Below are positions 25,401 through 35,933 of a DNA stretch of 64,000 nt, piece by piece. How positions within the stretch are numbered: the first letter of the stretch is position 1; each line of letters starts with the position of its first letter. The stretch is from assembly GCF_003286085.1 (NCBI RefSeq), contig NW_020825456.1, forward strand, positions 209,586-273,585, written 5' to 3'. Position numbers and translations under genes: made by a program. The notes beneath the pieces are model-generated. The model saw only the letters and a list, made by a program, of their open reading frames with translations. It made no database searches and was not told the DNA's origin. The DNA is from Drosophila persimilis. Its lineage: Eukaryota > Arthropoda > Insecta > Diptera > Drosophilidae.

Positions 25401-27774
25401 CTGTCCTCCTTTAGGACACAGTGATGAGGCAAGAAATATTTGCAGAGGCTACGGGAATCAGGGTTGACTTGGTGCATATGATGCAAATCAATGTACTCCC
25501 TCATAAAGGCGGAATACCGCTCCTTTAGTGTAGGATTACGCTCCAGTTTTCGCTCCAGACAGATGAACCGTCGATAAGCCTGAGCATAAGATTCTCCTAA
25601 ACGATCAGTATTGTTATTTAGCGGCAGACGAACTGCATACTCCCCGGATGGCAACCGTGAAAGGTGGCTTACGAAATGTGCTTCACAATCGTCTTCTTCT
25701 TTGGTATTCAACCCAACCTCCACACAATTCTCGACTTCCCAAAACATACGAAGAGTTTTATCCAACCTTGCTTCCATCTCAGCTATCGAATCTGGACAAT
25801 TGTGCGTGGCCAAAAGCGCCGAGCTTGATACCTTCTGCCCACCACCAGATACGATCCACCCAAGCCGGGTCTTCTGCAGAAGAGGCAGTCCATCGGTGAG
25901 TTTGATTTGCCCTACGCAGAGGAGATCATAAAAAACGCTAGCACCAATGAGAAGATCAACCCGTTGAGGATTGAAAAATGCAGGATCAGCGAGCTGAATG
26001 TTAGATGGAATACGCCAATCGGATACATTTACTGCCATACTTGGTTGAGAATCGGTAATCGTGGGGGCGATGAGAGCAGTAAGCGTAGTTGTGTAAGCAG
26101 AGGTGCGAGAATGCATACAAATGCTTATGGTGGATCCCTCAGTAGAAACGCTGGTATCGCCCAGCCCAGACACAAGTGCAGACGATTGAGTTCTCCTAAG
26201 CTGAAGCTGCTGGGCGAACCTGGATGTGACGAGATGCAGCTGCGATCCTGAATCTAAGATGGCACGACAAGGAACTAAAACGCCAGACCGATTCTTCACG
26301 AGAACCACGGCTGTAGCCAGAAGCACGACATCAGAGTGAAGACCTTGGGCAGCAAGAGAGGTAGACGAAGGTAGAGACGAGCTGCTAGCAGAATTTTGAG
26401 CAACGGAAAAAGTGTCCGGTTGAACGGCCAGATCGGGAGGAGTAATACCTGGGCAGCCTTGTGTTGTGGGCTGCATACTAACGAAGTGCAACAAACTATG
26501 ATGCTTACCGCCGCATACTCTACATTTTCCACTATTGCATGCGCGGGTCCGGTGCCCCGGTTTTAGGCAATTGAAGCATAGGGAAAGCTTCTTCACTTCT
26601 TTGTGGCGCAGCAACGGTGAGAGATTTTCGAATATCTTGCACGAGTATATTCCATGGCCCGCTGAGTGGCAAAAAACGCATACAGACGGGTCGGAAGAGT
26701 TGGAAGCTACAAACGTTTTCTTAACATGCGTATAGGAATGGTTTTTTCCCACCTGATCGCTACTAGCGTGTGTCGCTGTAGCATATTCCAATCGCTCCAT
26801 TTTCTGGCAGCATTGCTGCAAGAATTCGAAGAATTCCTCTGCGGTAGGTATAGCATCCGACGATGTGTGCTCCTCCCATTTGGTTTGCGTCTTCGAATCC
26901 AACTTCTGCAGCAGCATGTTGATAACCATGAATCCCGAAATCTCCTCAGCAGTTCCCAATGTCTGCAACGCTCGCATGTGTAAATTGACTGCATCCGAAA
27001 ACTCCCGAAGCCTTTTAGCAGAAGGCGAGTCTACCCTCTTTAGCCCAAGAATCTTCTTGATGTGTGCCTGGAAAACAAGTCTTTTGTTATTAAAGCGTTT
27101 ATTAAGTATATCCAGAGCCGCACGATAATTGGCACTGGAGAGCTCCAACGATCGAACCGAATCCAAAGCCACATCAGCGAGGCAAGAGGCACCGATTTGA
27201 ACATTGCCATAAAATCCGAGAACTCGACGTATCCACCAGAAAACTTCGGCACCTTCAGCTCAGGAAGTCGCTGCTTGTGAGCCATGATGATGGTACTATG
27301 TCCGGAATGGCTTGGCAGAGTCGTAGAATTGGCAGCGGCGTGTGACTGGCTTACTTCAACAGCAGCCAGCAACTCAGCTTTCAACGATATGAAAAGAGTA
27401 TCGAAGATTTCGCGCAGCTCACTCCCAATCTCGTTTTGATCGAGAGCCTCCAACTCATTATGGGCCTTATTAAATTCCGCTCGAATTTCTGCCAACATAT
27501 CAAGGCGCACCTCGACTTCCGCGGCGGTCAGCTTGTCGATTTTATTCCCCGCGAAGGATTCGCCAAGCCTGTGCAATCGATCATATAATGACTGACTTTT
27601 ACGTTTATACAGACTCAGTCTGGAATCAGCCACCACAATATTTCCGCCCGCGCCTGTATTTGGATCGTTGTCCATGTTAACCGTTGTGCAATCGACACAA
27701 CAACGGAAAATGAAATACCGCTTAAGCGACGATGTATAGACGCGAGAGCGAGAATGCAAGACACGAAAAGTCAA
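22465..27774 (-). pseudogene. BEL 2 gag-pol region (fossil)
   Basis: Parts from right to left: gag N-terminus about 27,675-27,040 (MDNDPNTGAGG start); gag zinc motifs (CVFCHSAGHGIYSC, CFNCLKPGHRTRAC, CRVCGGKHH) about 26,680-26,500; aspartic protease (ILDSGSQLHLVT) about 26,250; RT about 25,450-24,900 with FYVDDLISGG; RNase H (GFCDASLEAYGACVYV) about 24,500-24,100; integrase about 23,650-22,700, with an HH-CC N-terminus and a core reading MELVKDLTTASF. Length and order fit BEL/Pao. About one break, in gag. There is no env. Confidence 0.87.
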
Positions 27775-28009
27775 GAACCGCGGCTGCAGCTGCGCAGAGA
27801 ATGAGAGATTCGACGCTTAAAGTACCGGAATTTGTCTATAAATATTCCAGCCGCACTCTCACTGAATTTGCACTTTAAACTGTTTTTAATGTGCACACAA
27901 ATGTATTTGTTGGTAGTTAAACTACCCAACAACACAATATTGTATAATTAATAAGTGTTTTAACGGAACGCGATTAAGCAATGGTTTTATATCACGTCGG
28001 GGTCACCAA
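27775..28009 (-). other. BEL 2 leader and tRNA-Trp primer-binding site
   Basis: A short leader. Plus strand 27,991-28,008 reads atcacgtcggggtcacca, the 3' end of tRNA-Trp including CCA, so the minus strand carries the complementary 18-base primer-binding site one base inside the 5' LTR. This is an element signal and not a tRNA gene. Confidence 0.85.
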
Positions 28010-28416
28010 TGTTTGAGATGCCAAGCTTTTTTGGCACCTATGTATTTCAAAATAAAAAGAGATTTTGGGTTAAACTTTATAATATATAATATAATATTTA
28101 ATCTTGGTGGCTTAGCGGAAGCCGATTGCTTGCTATTGCCAGATGTACTTTATGCGAGATCGATATGCAACCAATGCGCAGAGGGGTTAGCATAGAACTA
28201 AAACTATAGACGACGGCGTTAGATCAAAGTGACTGCCGAAGTGGCGGCAGCAGATCAAAGTAGTTGCCGAAGTGGCGGCGGCAGAGAGCCCCTTTAGCGA
28301 GAGAGCACAGCAGCTCTGCAGAAAGTCAACGTTTTACAACATATGTAGGCGGCTCTCTATGCTCATACAATAATAATGCTAAAGTTACGGTTATTCCTCA
28401 GCGGCTGGCCCGAACA
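28010..28416 (-). repeat. BEL 2, 5' LTR (right)
   Basis: 407 bp, TG...CA ends, followed by the ggaat duplication. Confidence 0.92.
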
Positions 28417-29412
28417 GGAATATTTCTGATCTCTCGTGGGATGTTGGAAATTATTAGTATTTCGTTAGTGTCTGATTTCAACCAGATAGATGTTTTGATA
28501 TTTAATAATTTCTCTGAATCGATGTGTTTCAGGTAATCCTGCCTTAATAATTTTGGATTAAAGATACCTAATCTTGTTAGCTGCATGCCTAATTCAATAT
28601 CCTCTATGTACTCAGTAAAATGTTGAAGGTTAAATATTAATATTTCTAGTTGCTTATTTCTGCAACTTCTATGCCAGAATTTATTGCTTGAATTACTAAG
28701 TTTAATTCGTTAGCTTGAACACTGTGGCTAGCCAGATTGTCTATTTTGCCTACTGCATTTATAAGGCCTCTTTTGTTTCTTTTGGCTATTTTTATGCCGT
28801 TGAATTCACGTTGCAATTTGTCGACTAAATATTGAACTTGGATTTCGTTATTAAATTGGGTTGCCTGTTCTTGTAAACTCTGATATGTTTCATCTTTTCT
28901 TGTTATATTAATTTTTAGATAATGGTATTCATAATTAATGGGTATGTTAATGGTATCTGTTATGAATATGAGATATCCATTCCTTGAGGTGATGGGATCT
29001 ATCTCTATATTCTGTCCGGTAGACTGTAGGACGGTGAACATTAGTAAGATTATAATCTTAATCATGTTGTAGCTCCGGATTCCCAGTACTCTTTTCGGGT
29101 ACTCTGCAATTATCGTATTTACTTTTATTAGATTTTTTCTTTCTTTTGAATTTCGTTTTATAGTGGGTGATTTTCCTCCCTCTATTTTTCTCTTCAAAGT
29201 GCTTTTCGTCTACCTGCCTAATTTCCCCTGTTCTTTTGAACGGGTTGGTTGTTTTTGTTTTAACTAGGGGTGCATTCTTGTAGCGTGTGTCTACTTCAAA
29301 GTCGATTCGATCGTTATTCAAATGATTAATCTTACTAACTTTATTCAGTTGGATGTTATAATCTGGTAGTCCGATCCAGGCGTACAGGAAGATATCACCT
29401 GGGGATCTTTTT
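28417..29412 (-). mobile_element. Unit 3: errantivirus fossil, env and integrase end (third piece)
   Basis: Env about 28,417-29,197, then the overlapping end of integrase, to the point where the CR1-like LINE cuts in after ggggatcttttt. The piece is close to unit 2 in sequence. Broken in about two places. Confidence 0.85.
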
Positions 29413-29720
29413 AATAATTATTATTGGACGTTGACATGCAATGACTGCATCTAACAAGAGGCGATGCAATTACTGCACCGTCAAGTGGCCCGTGTGACAC
29501 CAGCAGAAGGCTGTTACGCGCGGATCCCAGGCAAAACGCAGCCCTCCTCCCGCCCAACCGACCGAGGGGCGCTGCCGCATGACGCGCGGTGCGTAGCCGA
29601 ACCAAACGCGAGCATGCAAGAAAGATAGATATTAGACTAACCTTCGAGGAAAATTAGCACTAAACTTATTAAGAAATTAAGCATGCAATAAAATACAAAA
29701 TACAAATACCACTACAATTA
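29413..29720 (-). other. 3' UTR of the CR1-like LINE
   Basis: About 300 bp with a GC-rich central part (29,490-29,600). The last 70 bp (29,424-29,492) recur in the scrap at 22,056-22,157, which identifies the true 3' end of the family. The tail here is AAT-rich, while the scrap has poly(A). Confidence 0.75.
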
Positions 29721-32552
29721 CTAATTACTAGAAAGGTGTGTAAGGATTAGTAATTTAATAAGAGGAAGAGAATTAGTGGAGGATATAATATGGTAGAGGG
29801 AATTATAATCCGAGCATAAGACCCTAAACGGTTCATGCAAGGAATAATTCGATCTACAAAGTGGAAGGAACAACGGTATAAAGTTTCTAGTCAGTCTAAT
29901 AGGAATCGTGAAGTTTATGCGGCTCAACAGATCAGGGCTGTCTATGTCACCCCTGATCAAGTTGTGCATAAATATCACACCAAGCATTTTTCTACGGTTA
30001 ACTAAGGATGGGAGGTTTACTAATAATAGTCTACTAGAGTAAGATGGGAGTCTTACACCCGCATCCCAGTTAAGGCCCCGCAGAGCAAAGAGTAAAAAGT
30101 TTTTCTGTACTGATTCTATACGGTCCTGGTGTACTTTGTACTGAGGGCACCATACACAGGAGCCGTATTCTAAGATCGGACGAACAAGCGAGGTATAGAG
30201 AGTCTTTGTTATATAGGGGTCGTCAAATTCCTTTGACCACCTCTTTATAAACCCAAGCACGCCCATGGCCTTATTTACCATGGTAGAAATGTGTTCGGAA
30301 AACTTTAACTTGGGATCTAACATAACACCCAGATCATCCACCAGGGTAATTCTCTCAAGAGAACCCCCAAATAGGGTGTAGGGAGCCAACAAAGGGTTAG
30401 AACGATGAAATGTCATAACTTTGCATTTCGAGGCATTAAGGTGTAACAAGTTTGCACAACACCATGACTGAAAGCTATTGAGATCGGATTGCAAGCGAGA
30501 ATGAAATGAAATGTCCTTGTACTGGACACAGAGTTTAACATCATCCGCATACATAAGTACTCGAGAGTATGTTATTACTGAAGGCAAGTCATTAATAAAG
30601 AGTGTGAAGAGTAAGGGGCCTAGATGGCTGCCCTGTGGTACTCCCGAAGAAACCTTTACTGGTAAAGAGAGGGAGTTTTTGAAGAGGACTCTTTGAGACC
30701 TAGAACAAAGATAGCTAGAAATCCATCTCAGGAGGTTGGGCGGAAACCCTAAAAGGTCAAGTTTATGTGCTAAAAGGGAATGGTTTACAGAGTCGAATGC
30801 TTTACTAAAGTCGGTGTAAATAACATCCGTCTGTAAGTTACCTTGAAAGCCTTTAATAATGAAAGAGGTAAACTCTAACAAGTTCGTGGTGGTTGATCGC
30901 CGCCTTATAAATCCATGCTGAGTTGGAGATATAAGTGACTTGCAGAGATGTTGCAAGTGCGGAGTTAAAACCTTCTCAAACAATTTGGGAATAGCGGATA
31001 ACTTTGCTATACCTCTATAATTTTTTGCGTCAGACTTGCTACCTTTTTTATGGAGAGGAATTATAAACGATTCCTTCCAGATTGGGGGGAAGCAAGAGGA
31101 ATCAATGGACAGGGTGAATAGTTTAAGCAATGGTCCACACAGAGCCTCGGCGCAGTACCTGAGTACACAACCTGGAACCCCGTCTGGACCCGGTGAAAAC
31201 ACCGGCTTAACTAGTCGAAGATCTTGAAGTAGGGAACATTCATTTAACAAGGGACTGAAAATGCCGTTCGACCTCGGTAATCCGTATGGGTACGGGTGAC
31301 CAGAGTAGCGTTCCTCAGAATAGGTGGTTTGGAAAAACTGGGCAAAAAGATCGGCAATTGCCTGATCATTATTTGCCGACGTATTACAAAATGATAGCGA
31401 GGATGGGTGTGCGGACGTTCTACGCTTACTGTTTACGAAGCAGTAAAACTGTTTAGGGTCCTGAGAAAAACGTATCCTGCAACGAGATAGGTAGTTCTTA
31501 TAGCATTGAGCATTAAGAACTGAAAAGTTTGACCGAGCTATTACATAACGAGAGTGAGAAGTAGGAGAACCCACTTCTTGAAATTTTTTATAAAGTCTTG
31601 ATTTTAAGTTTTTTAGACTGGATAAGTCTTTGGTAAACCAAGGGGGTTTTCCAGATCTAATCGGACAAGAAAGCGGGACACAAGAATCAAAAAATGTGCC
31701 AAGAGCATTGTAAAAAATGTTTGTGCCTTTTGTGACATCAGTGCACAAGTACAAAGCGGACCAATCAAAATCCCTAATTAGGTTATTAAGCTTCGCAAAC
31801 TCGGCTTTACGAAAGCAACGGACACGTTCAGGTAGTCTACTCGACCGATCCAATACAGTTGGTCCTATGTCTAGCGACACCTCGAAAGTAGGGTGGTAGG
31901 CGTCTTCAGGTATAGTGAGCGGAAGGGCTCGGGTTAACAACACTATGGTCGGATCCGATACAAAGCATAGATCAAGCAATCGACCCAAGGAATTTTTCAC
32001 ATGATTGACTTGAGACAGGGACAGGTCAAGCAAGCCGTCAACAAAGTCATGTCGTGACATGGGCACTAGGACACTAGACTCGTTTACCGAAGACCAAACA
32101 GTTCCTGGCAAGTTGAAGTCACCAAGAACTATCATACGATCTTTATCAGATAGCGAGGAAGCAACAGCGGTTAAAGCGGACAAGTGCTGCTCATAAATTG
32201 AAATATCCGAAGAAGGTGGGATATACGAGCAAGTAATGAATATAGCGAAAGCGGGAAGAATCAGTTTTACACACAGGAATTCCAGTTCCTGTTGAACTTG
32301 GACTGTGAAGTGTTCTGACGTGAAGTAAGAGTCCACTGCAATTAGAACCCCTCCTGCACGTCGAGACGAACGGTCCTTTCTAAAAGTTGTGTACCGACCT
32401 GCCAAAACCTCGGAACTAAGAATGTCCGGCTTTAACCAGGTTTCAGTAAACACAATAACGTGGGAAGCAAATGCAACACTATCCCGGAAAAGAATGCTGA
32501 GCTTACTACGCAAGCCTCTTACATTCTGATAGGTTACTAAAAGAGAAGTTAG
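29721..32552 (-). CDS. CR1-like LINE ORF2: endonuclease-reverse transcriptase
   Basis: The enzyme nicks target DNA and copies the LINE RNA there. The frame is open from the end of ORF1 (CTA at 32,552) to the stop at 29,721. There is no ATG near its start: the conserved endonuclease opening (TYQNVRGLRSKL) lies upstream of any ATG, and a TTG at 32,513 lies within it. Counting from that TTG, endonuclease motifs are TETWL (about 24-28) and GDFNLP (131-136), with a histidine in DAYHP (about 207). RT motifs are NYRGIAKLSAIPK (about 498-510), TDFSKAFDSVNH (about 567-578), SGVPQGSHLGPLLF (623-636) and YADD (655-658). The whole is about 944 codons, a full-size ORF2. No stop or frameshift is seen. The frame is -1 relative to ORF1 (see the heptamer at 32,552-32,558). 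Confidence 0.88.
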   Translation of the reverse strand, partial: LTSLLVTYQNVRGLRSKLSILFRDSVAFASHVIVFTETWLKPDILSSEVLAGRYTTFRKDRSSRRAGGVLIAVDSYFTSEHFTVQVQQELEFLCVKLILPAFAIFITCSYIPPSSDISIYEQHLSALTAVASSLSDKDRMIVLGDFNLPGTVWSSVNESSVLVPMSRHDFVDGLLDLSLSQVNHVKNSLGRLLDLCFVSDPTIVLLTRALPLTIPEDAYHPTFEVSLDIGPTVLDRSSRLPERVRCFRKAEFAKLNNLIRDFDWSALYLCTDVTKGTNIFYNALGTFFDSCVPLSCPIRSGKPPWFTKDLSSLKNLKSRLYKKFQEVGSPTSHSRYVIARSNFSVLNAQCYKNYLSRCRIRFSQDPKQFYCFVNSKRRTSAHPSSLSFCNTSANNDQAIADLFAQFFQTTYSEERYSGHPYPYGLPRSNGIFSPLLNECSLLQDLRLVKPVFSPGPDGVPGCVLRYCAEALCGPLLKLFTLSIDSSCFPPIWKESFIIPLHKKGSKSDAKNYRGIAKLSAIPKLFEKVLTPHLQHLCKSLISPTQHGFIRRRSTTTNLLEFTSFIIKGFQGNLQTDVIYTDFSKAFDSVNHSLLAHKLDLLGFPPNLLRWISSYLCSRSQRVLFKNSLSLPVKVSSGVPQGSHLGPLLFTLFINDLPSVITYSRVLMYADDVKLCVQYKDISFHSRLQSDLNSFQSWCCANLLHLNASKCKVMTFHRSNPLLAPYTLFGGSLERITLVDDLGVMLDPKLKFSEHISTMVNKAMGVLGFIKRWSKEFDDPYITKTLYTSLVRPILEYGSCVWCPQYKVHQDRIESVQKNFLLFALRGLNWDAGVRLPSYSSRLLLVNLPSLVNRRKMLGVIFMHNLIRGDIDSPDLLSRINFTIPIRLTRNFIPLFLPLCRSNYSLHEPFRVLCSDYNSLYHIISSTNSLPLIKLLILTHLSSN

Positions 32553-33562
32553 TTTTTTGGAAAGGTTGGAGCAAGACGGGAAGTTGAGGAAGAGGAAGTT
32601 GAGGTTGAGGGTGGCACGCTGGAAAGATTTGGAAGCGATATGGGGGGCCTATTCTTCTTCTTAGCCTTAAACTCCTTCACCACCAAATGCTCCGGCCAAA
32701 ATTTGGTGGAGCAAATGGTGTCAAATTGAGTTGGGGAGATGCTTATCTTAAACGACGCTATCTCCCTGGCATAAGAGAAGTTAAATTTCTCCACCTTTAA
32801 GCCCACGGCTTTTATTTTGCTTTGAATGAAAGCAGTTACATCATTAGATGTGAGGTCAGGGGCCAGCCGTGAAACAAAAACTTGTCGTTTTGGTGGGACT
32901 CCCACCAGTGGTTTAGTCACCGCAGGTCTAGTACCTGTGGTGGCAATATCCGGAGGTCCGGAACGTCTATTTACTGGTGGGATCGGGATAGACGGGACAA
33001 CTAGTGAACTTGCGGACACCACGGACACGGACGCAGCAGACGTACTTGGCTGCACATTCTCCGAGGCGATGAATTCGGCTACCGAATCTGCATCGCCAGC
33101 AGCTTTCGTTGCCTTTGGAGTGGCAAACGAGATCAACTGCTGTACACTTGGAGTGGTCGGAGTCAATTTTTCGGCGGCGCACGGCTGAGTGACGGTTGGC
33201 ACTTGCAGGTCCCGCGGAGTGACCTTTTTGCGCCTCGGAGACTCATTCAGCAGTTTTAAACCGCTAAACTGAGCCTCCATGGCTAGGAGCCGATCGTATT
33301 GGTTTTTAAAACCAACGGTCAGCTCCTTAAAGCCACTCCGCGTCTGCCTCATGAAAGCCACCATGTCTTTCTCCACCGCACGGCATGCCTCGCAACTGTA
33401 ATGCAAGCCATTACGTTTGGCTATGGCATCGCTCACGAGGCCAGAAAATCCCGCGCATTTTGCGTGGACTACGCTGTCGCAGAGCCAGCAGGGGACATTT
33501 GGCTGATCGTGAGTGATCTGCTTCTTGCAGGTTTTTTTGGCGCAGACCACAGCGAATTCCAT
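32549..33562 (-). CDS. CR1-like LINE ORF1: PHD-finger nucleic-acid-binding protein
   Basis: 337 residues from ATG at 33,562 (MEFAVVCAKKTC). Residues about 7-64 carry a C4HC3-like set (C-x4-C, CWLC, HAKC, CEAC) typical of PHD-type ORF1 proteins in CR1-related LINEs. A basic stretch (SPRRKK) and a Pro/Ser/Thr/Val-rich middle follow. The C-terminal third (FVSRLAPDLTSNDVTAFI...) matches the same region of ORF1 in the copy at 51,001-51,843. The protein should coat the LINE RNA. It ends PKN-stop, with the last codons forming A-AAA-AAC. Confidence 0.82.
   Translation of the reverse strand: MEFAVVCAKKTCKKQITHDQPNVPCWLCDSVVHAKCAGFSGLVSDAIAKRNGLHYSCEACRAVEKDMVAFMRQTRSGFKELTVGFKNQYDRLLAMEAQFSGLKLLNESPRRKKVTPRDLQVPTVTQPCAAEKLTPTTPSVQQLISFATPKATKAAGDADSVAEFIASENVQPSTSAASVSVVSASSLVVPSIPIPPVNRRSGPPDIATTGTRPAVTKPLVGVPPKRQVFVSRLAPDLTSNDVTAFIQSKIKAVGLKVEKFNFSYAREIASFKISISPTQFDTICSTKFWPEHLVVKEFKAKKKNRPPISLPNLSSVPPSTSTSSSSTSRLAPTFPKN
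32552..32558 (-). promoter_or_regulatory. Candidate -1 ribosomal frameshift site A-AAA-AAC before the ORF1 stop
   Basis: In the ORF1 frame the message reads cca aaa aac taa. The canonical X-XXY-YYZ heptamer A-AAA-AAC is directly followed by the TAA. A -1 slip would continue CTA ACT TCT, which is the ORF2 frame. The related LINE has the same arrangement at 51,004-51,010. I have not tested for a downstream stem. Confidence 0.55.
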
Positions 33563-34110
33563 TTTATTTTTATTATTCAAATATTTTATTCAAATCAAAA
33601 AAATTAAAAATTTCCAAAACAAATTGGTATTAGACCAATGTGCCAGACAACGCTCAAAGCGGAATTGGTAAGAAAAGAAAAGAGAGCAGAGTGGAGAGCG
33701 GTTATAGCGAGAGCTACTAGACAGAGAGCGCTATTGCTCAGAAAGTTGAAAGAGCGAGAGAGAAAGAACAGTTATTGAGGTTGAGGTGATAGCGAGAGAG
33801 TGATAAGACAACAAAAGCTACCAGACGAGAGCGGACTGCAATGCAATACTCACTCACTGCAACAACACAACACAACACAAGCCGACGCCGAAAAATAAAA
33901 AGTTAAATAATATTTTAACACAAATCAAAAGGCATGCACTCGCGTAAATGAATAGGTTTCCAGATTGTTGTCTGGTTAGAAAGTATATTTAGAATTTAAT
34001 TAGGAAAACTCCGGCTGTTTATTCGAAACAAAAGGAAAAATGCGGAGCGCAAAACAAAAACACGTCTGATCACTACGAAAGAGAACGAAGGTTTTTTTGG
34101 TATATTATTA
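33563..34110 (-). other. 5' UTR / internal promoter region of the CR1-like LINE
   Basis: About 550 bp before ORF1, rich in gagag/agcga runs (33,670-33,800) and acaacacaacac near 33,870. LINEs of this type carry their promoter here; I see no motif firm enough to mark. Confidence 0.55.
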
Positions 34111-35933
34111 TTTTTGTAGTATTATGAACCGTTTTATGGTTATTAGTGTATAGAATTAACTCGAATTTTGTGAGCTTGTTTTCTATGTTATCCTCGCTTG
34201 AAATGATTCTTAATTTTTCATTGATCGTTTTATGTAGCCGTTTTACATCAGAAACTCCGTTTTTACTGGTAGTGATTTCGATTTTCACATTTTCCGCATT
34301 CAACCATGCTTGCAATGCTGCGCACATAAAGGCTGAATCTTTGTCGGCTTTAATTCCCTGTGGCTTGCCCATTTCGTTAAAGAATTTTATGATGGCTCTC
34401 TTTGTTTCTAACCAGTCACGACTCTTAACTTTTACAAGGGTAGCGAATTTAGAATATACATCAATGCATGATAGGAATTGTTGATTGCCTACCAAATAGA
34501 AATCCATGACATACTTTTTCTCTGATATTTTGTATTTCAGGGGTGATTTCGAAGGTTAGATTGGTGTTACGATGCTCTGTTTTAGCAACGTTGCACGTAG
34601 GACATTCATTGATAATATTTTGAATTAACTTTTGATAATCGGGGTAGTAGAATTTTCGTTTAAACCAATTAGTGGTCTTTTAGATACCTGGGTGAAGTAG
34701 CTCTTTATGATTCTTCAATATTTGTTCTTTCAATTCGGAGTAGTTCGGAATATCTATGAGTTTGGTACTGGATTTAATCAGTTTAGTGAAGTGATTTGGA
34801 CTGATTATCTCCAGGAATGCCCTTTGGAACAGTGGGAAGTCTACTTCATTATGGAAATATAGTGCACTCTTTTTGGTACACACATATTCCTTTATTATAT
34901 CTTTTGCTAATGACTCTGTCATTTCAGTATATGTGATTTTTATCAGTATCTTGTGGAAATAGTGGGATGTTTCTACCTTATCCTCATTACCTTTAATCAG
35001 TTCTATTTGGAATATAATTTGTATTATCTTCTTGCGCGCTATGGACCGTTGCACAATCACTATTAATGGTTTCCCCGAGTAGGTTTTCGTTAATCTTTAC
35101 TCTTGATAGCGCATCGGCTACATGGTTCTCCTTTCCTGGTAAATATTTTATTTTGAAGTCAAATTCATTTAATTTGATCTTCCATCGTTGTAGCATCATA
35201 TTTTGTTCCTTGAGGTTATTCAACCAAATCAAGGGTTTGTGATCACTTAATATCTCAAACGTTCTACCAAACAGGTATGATCTGAAATACTTAGTTGCCC
35301 ATACTATAGCTAGTAATTCCTTTTCTATTACTGAATAATTGATTTCATGTTCGTTTAAGGTTCTACTTGCATAGCAAATTGGTTTGTGGTCTTGCGACAA
35401 CACTGCTCCTAATGCAATGTTACTTGCATCGGTTGTTACCGTGAACATTTTGTTGAAATCTGGGAATGCGAGGATGGGATCTGAGGTGATAAGTACTTTC
35501 AACTTTTCGAAGGCCTCGACGTATTTTTCCTCGGTTGGGTCTATGACTGCTCGTTTCTTTAATTTGAGTGTCATTGGTTTTGCTATGTTAGCGAAATTGG
35601 GAATGAATTTCCTATAAAATCAACATAAACCTATGAATGATTTTATTTTTATGGTTGTATTGGGTATTGGGAAGTTTATTATGGCGGATATTTTCTTTGG
35701 ATTAGGAACTATGCCGTTAGTTGTTACTACATGGCCTAGGAATTCCGTTTCTTTCTTCAGGAATTCACACTTATCCATTTGAAGTTTGAGGTTTCCATTT
35801 CTCAACTTTCCAAAGACCCTTTTATGAGACAACAAATGTTCTTCCAATGATGTGGAATAGATAATGATGTCGTCTAGATACACAAGGCAATCTGTAAAAA
35901 TTAAATCTTCTAACAGATTGTTAGAAATAGAAA
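34111..35933 (-). mobile_element. Unit 3: errantivirus fossil, integrase to RT end (fourth piece)
   Basis: Integrase about 34,111-34,690, RNase H and tether about 34,700-35,574, RT end about 35,620-35,933. The subtype is LIFTD/LLSHKRV, and EQNM replaces EPNM in RNase H as in unit 6 only, linking units 3 and 6. Broken in about four places. Confidence 0.85.

Larger units (their letters stand above)
21952..28416 (-). mobile_element. BEL/Pao LTR retrotransposon 2, nested in unit 3
   Basis: A 6.5-kb minus-strand element flanked by the 5-bp duplication ggaat (21,947-21,951 and 28,417-28,421). LTRs run TGTTTGAGATGCC to GGCCCGAACA; the right one is 407 bp and the left one is the same length once a 102-bp LINE scrap is removed. 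I count about two base differences between them, so the insertion is recent. A primer-binding site for tRNA-Trp and a strong polypurine tract are present. It is a different family from BEL 1 (different LTRs and primer). It looks nearly whole, with about one break. Confidence 0.9.
29413..34110 (-). mobile_element. Full-length CR1-like LINE, nested in unit 3
   Basis: A 4.7-kb non-LTR retrotransposon on the minus strand. It has a 5' UTR (34,110-33,563), ORF1 with a PHD-type finger, ORF2 with an APE-type endonuclease and reverse transcriptase, a GC-rich 3' UTR, and a short AAT-type tail (plus strand aataattattattgg). Five T's flank both ends (29,408-29,412 and 34,111-34,115), where uninterrupted copies have a single ttttt. 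Both ORFs are open from end to end, unlike the related copy at 48,124-52,450. The PHD-finger ORF1 and microsatellite tail favour the CR1 group over Jockey proper, but I could not run a phylogeny. Confidence 0.85.

Noticed and set aside
27991-28008. Sequence matching the 3' end of tRNA-Trp
   Set aside because: Only the last 18 bases are present, placed one base from an LTR. It is a primer-binding site and not a tRNA gene.
29721-32513. TTG at 32,513 as the start of LINE ORF2
   Set aside because: Conserved endonuclease residues (TYQNVRG) are encoded upstream in the same open frame, so the true start lies at or before the ORF1 stop.
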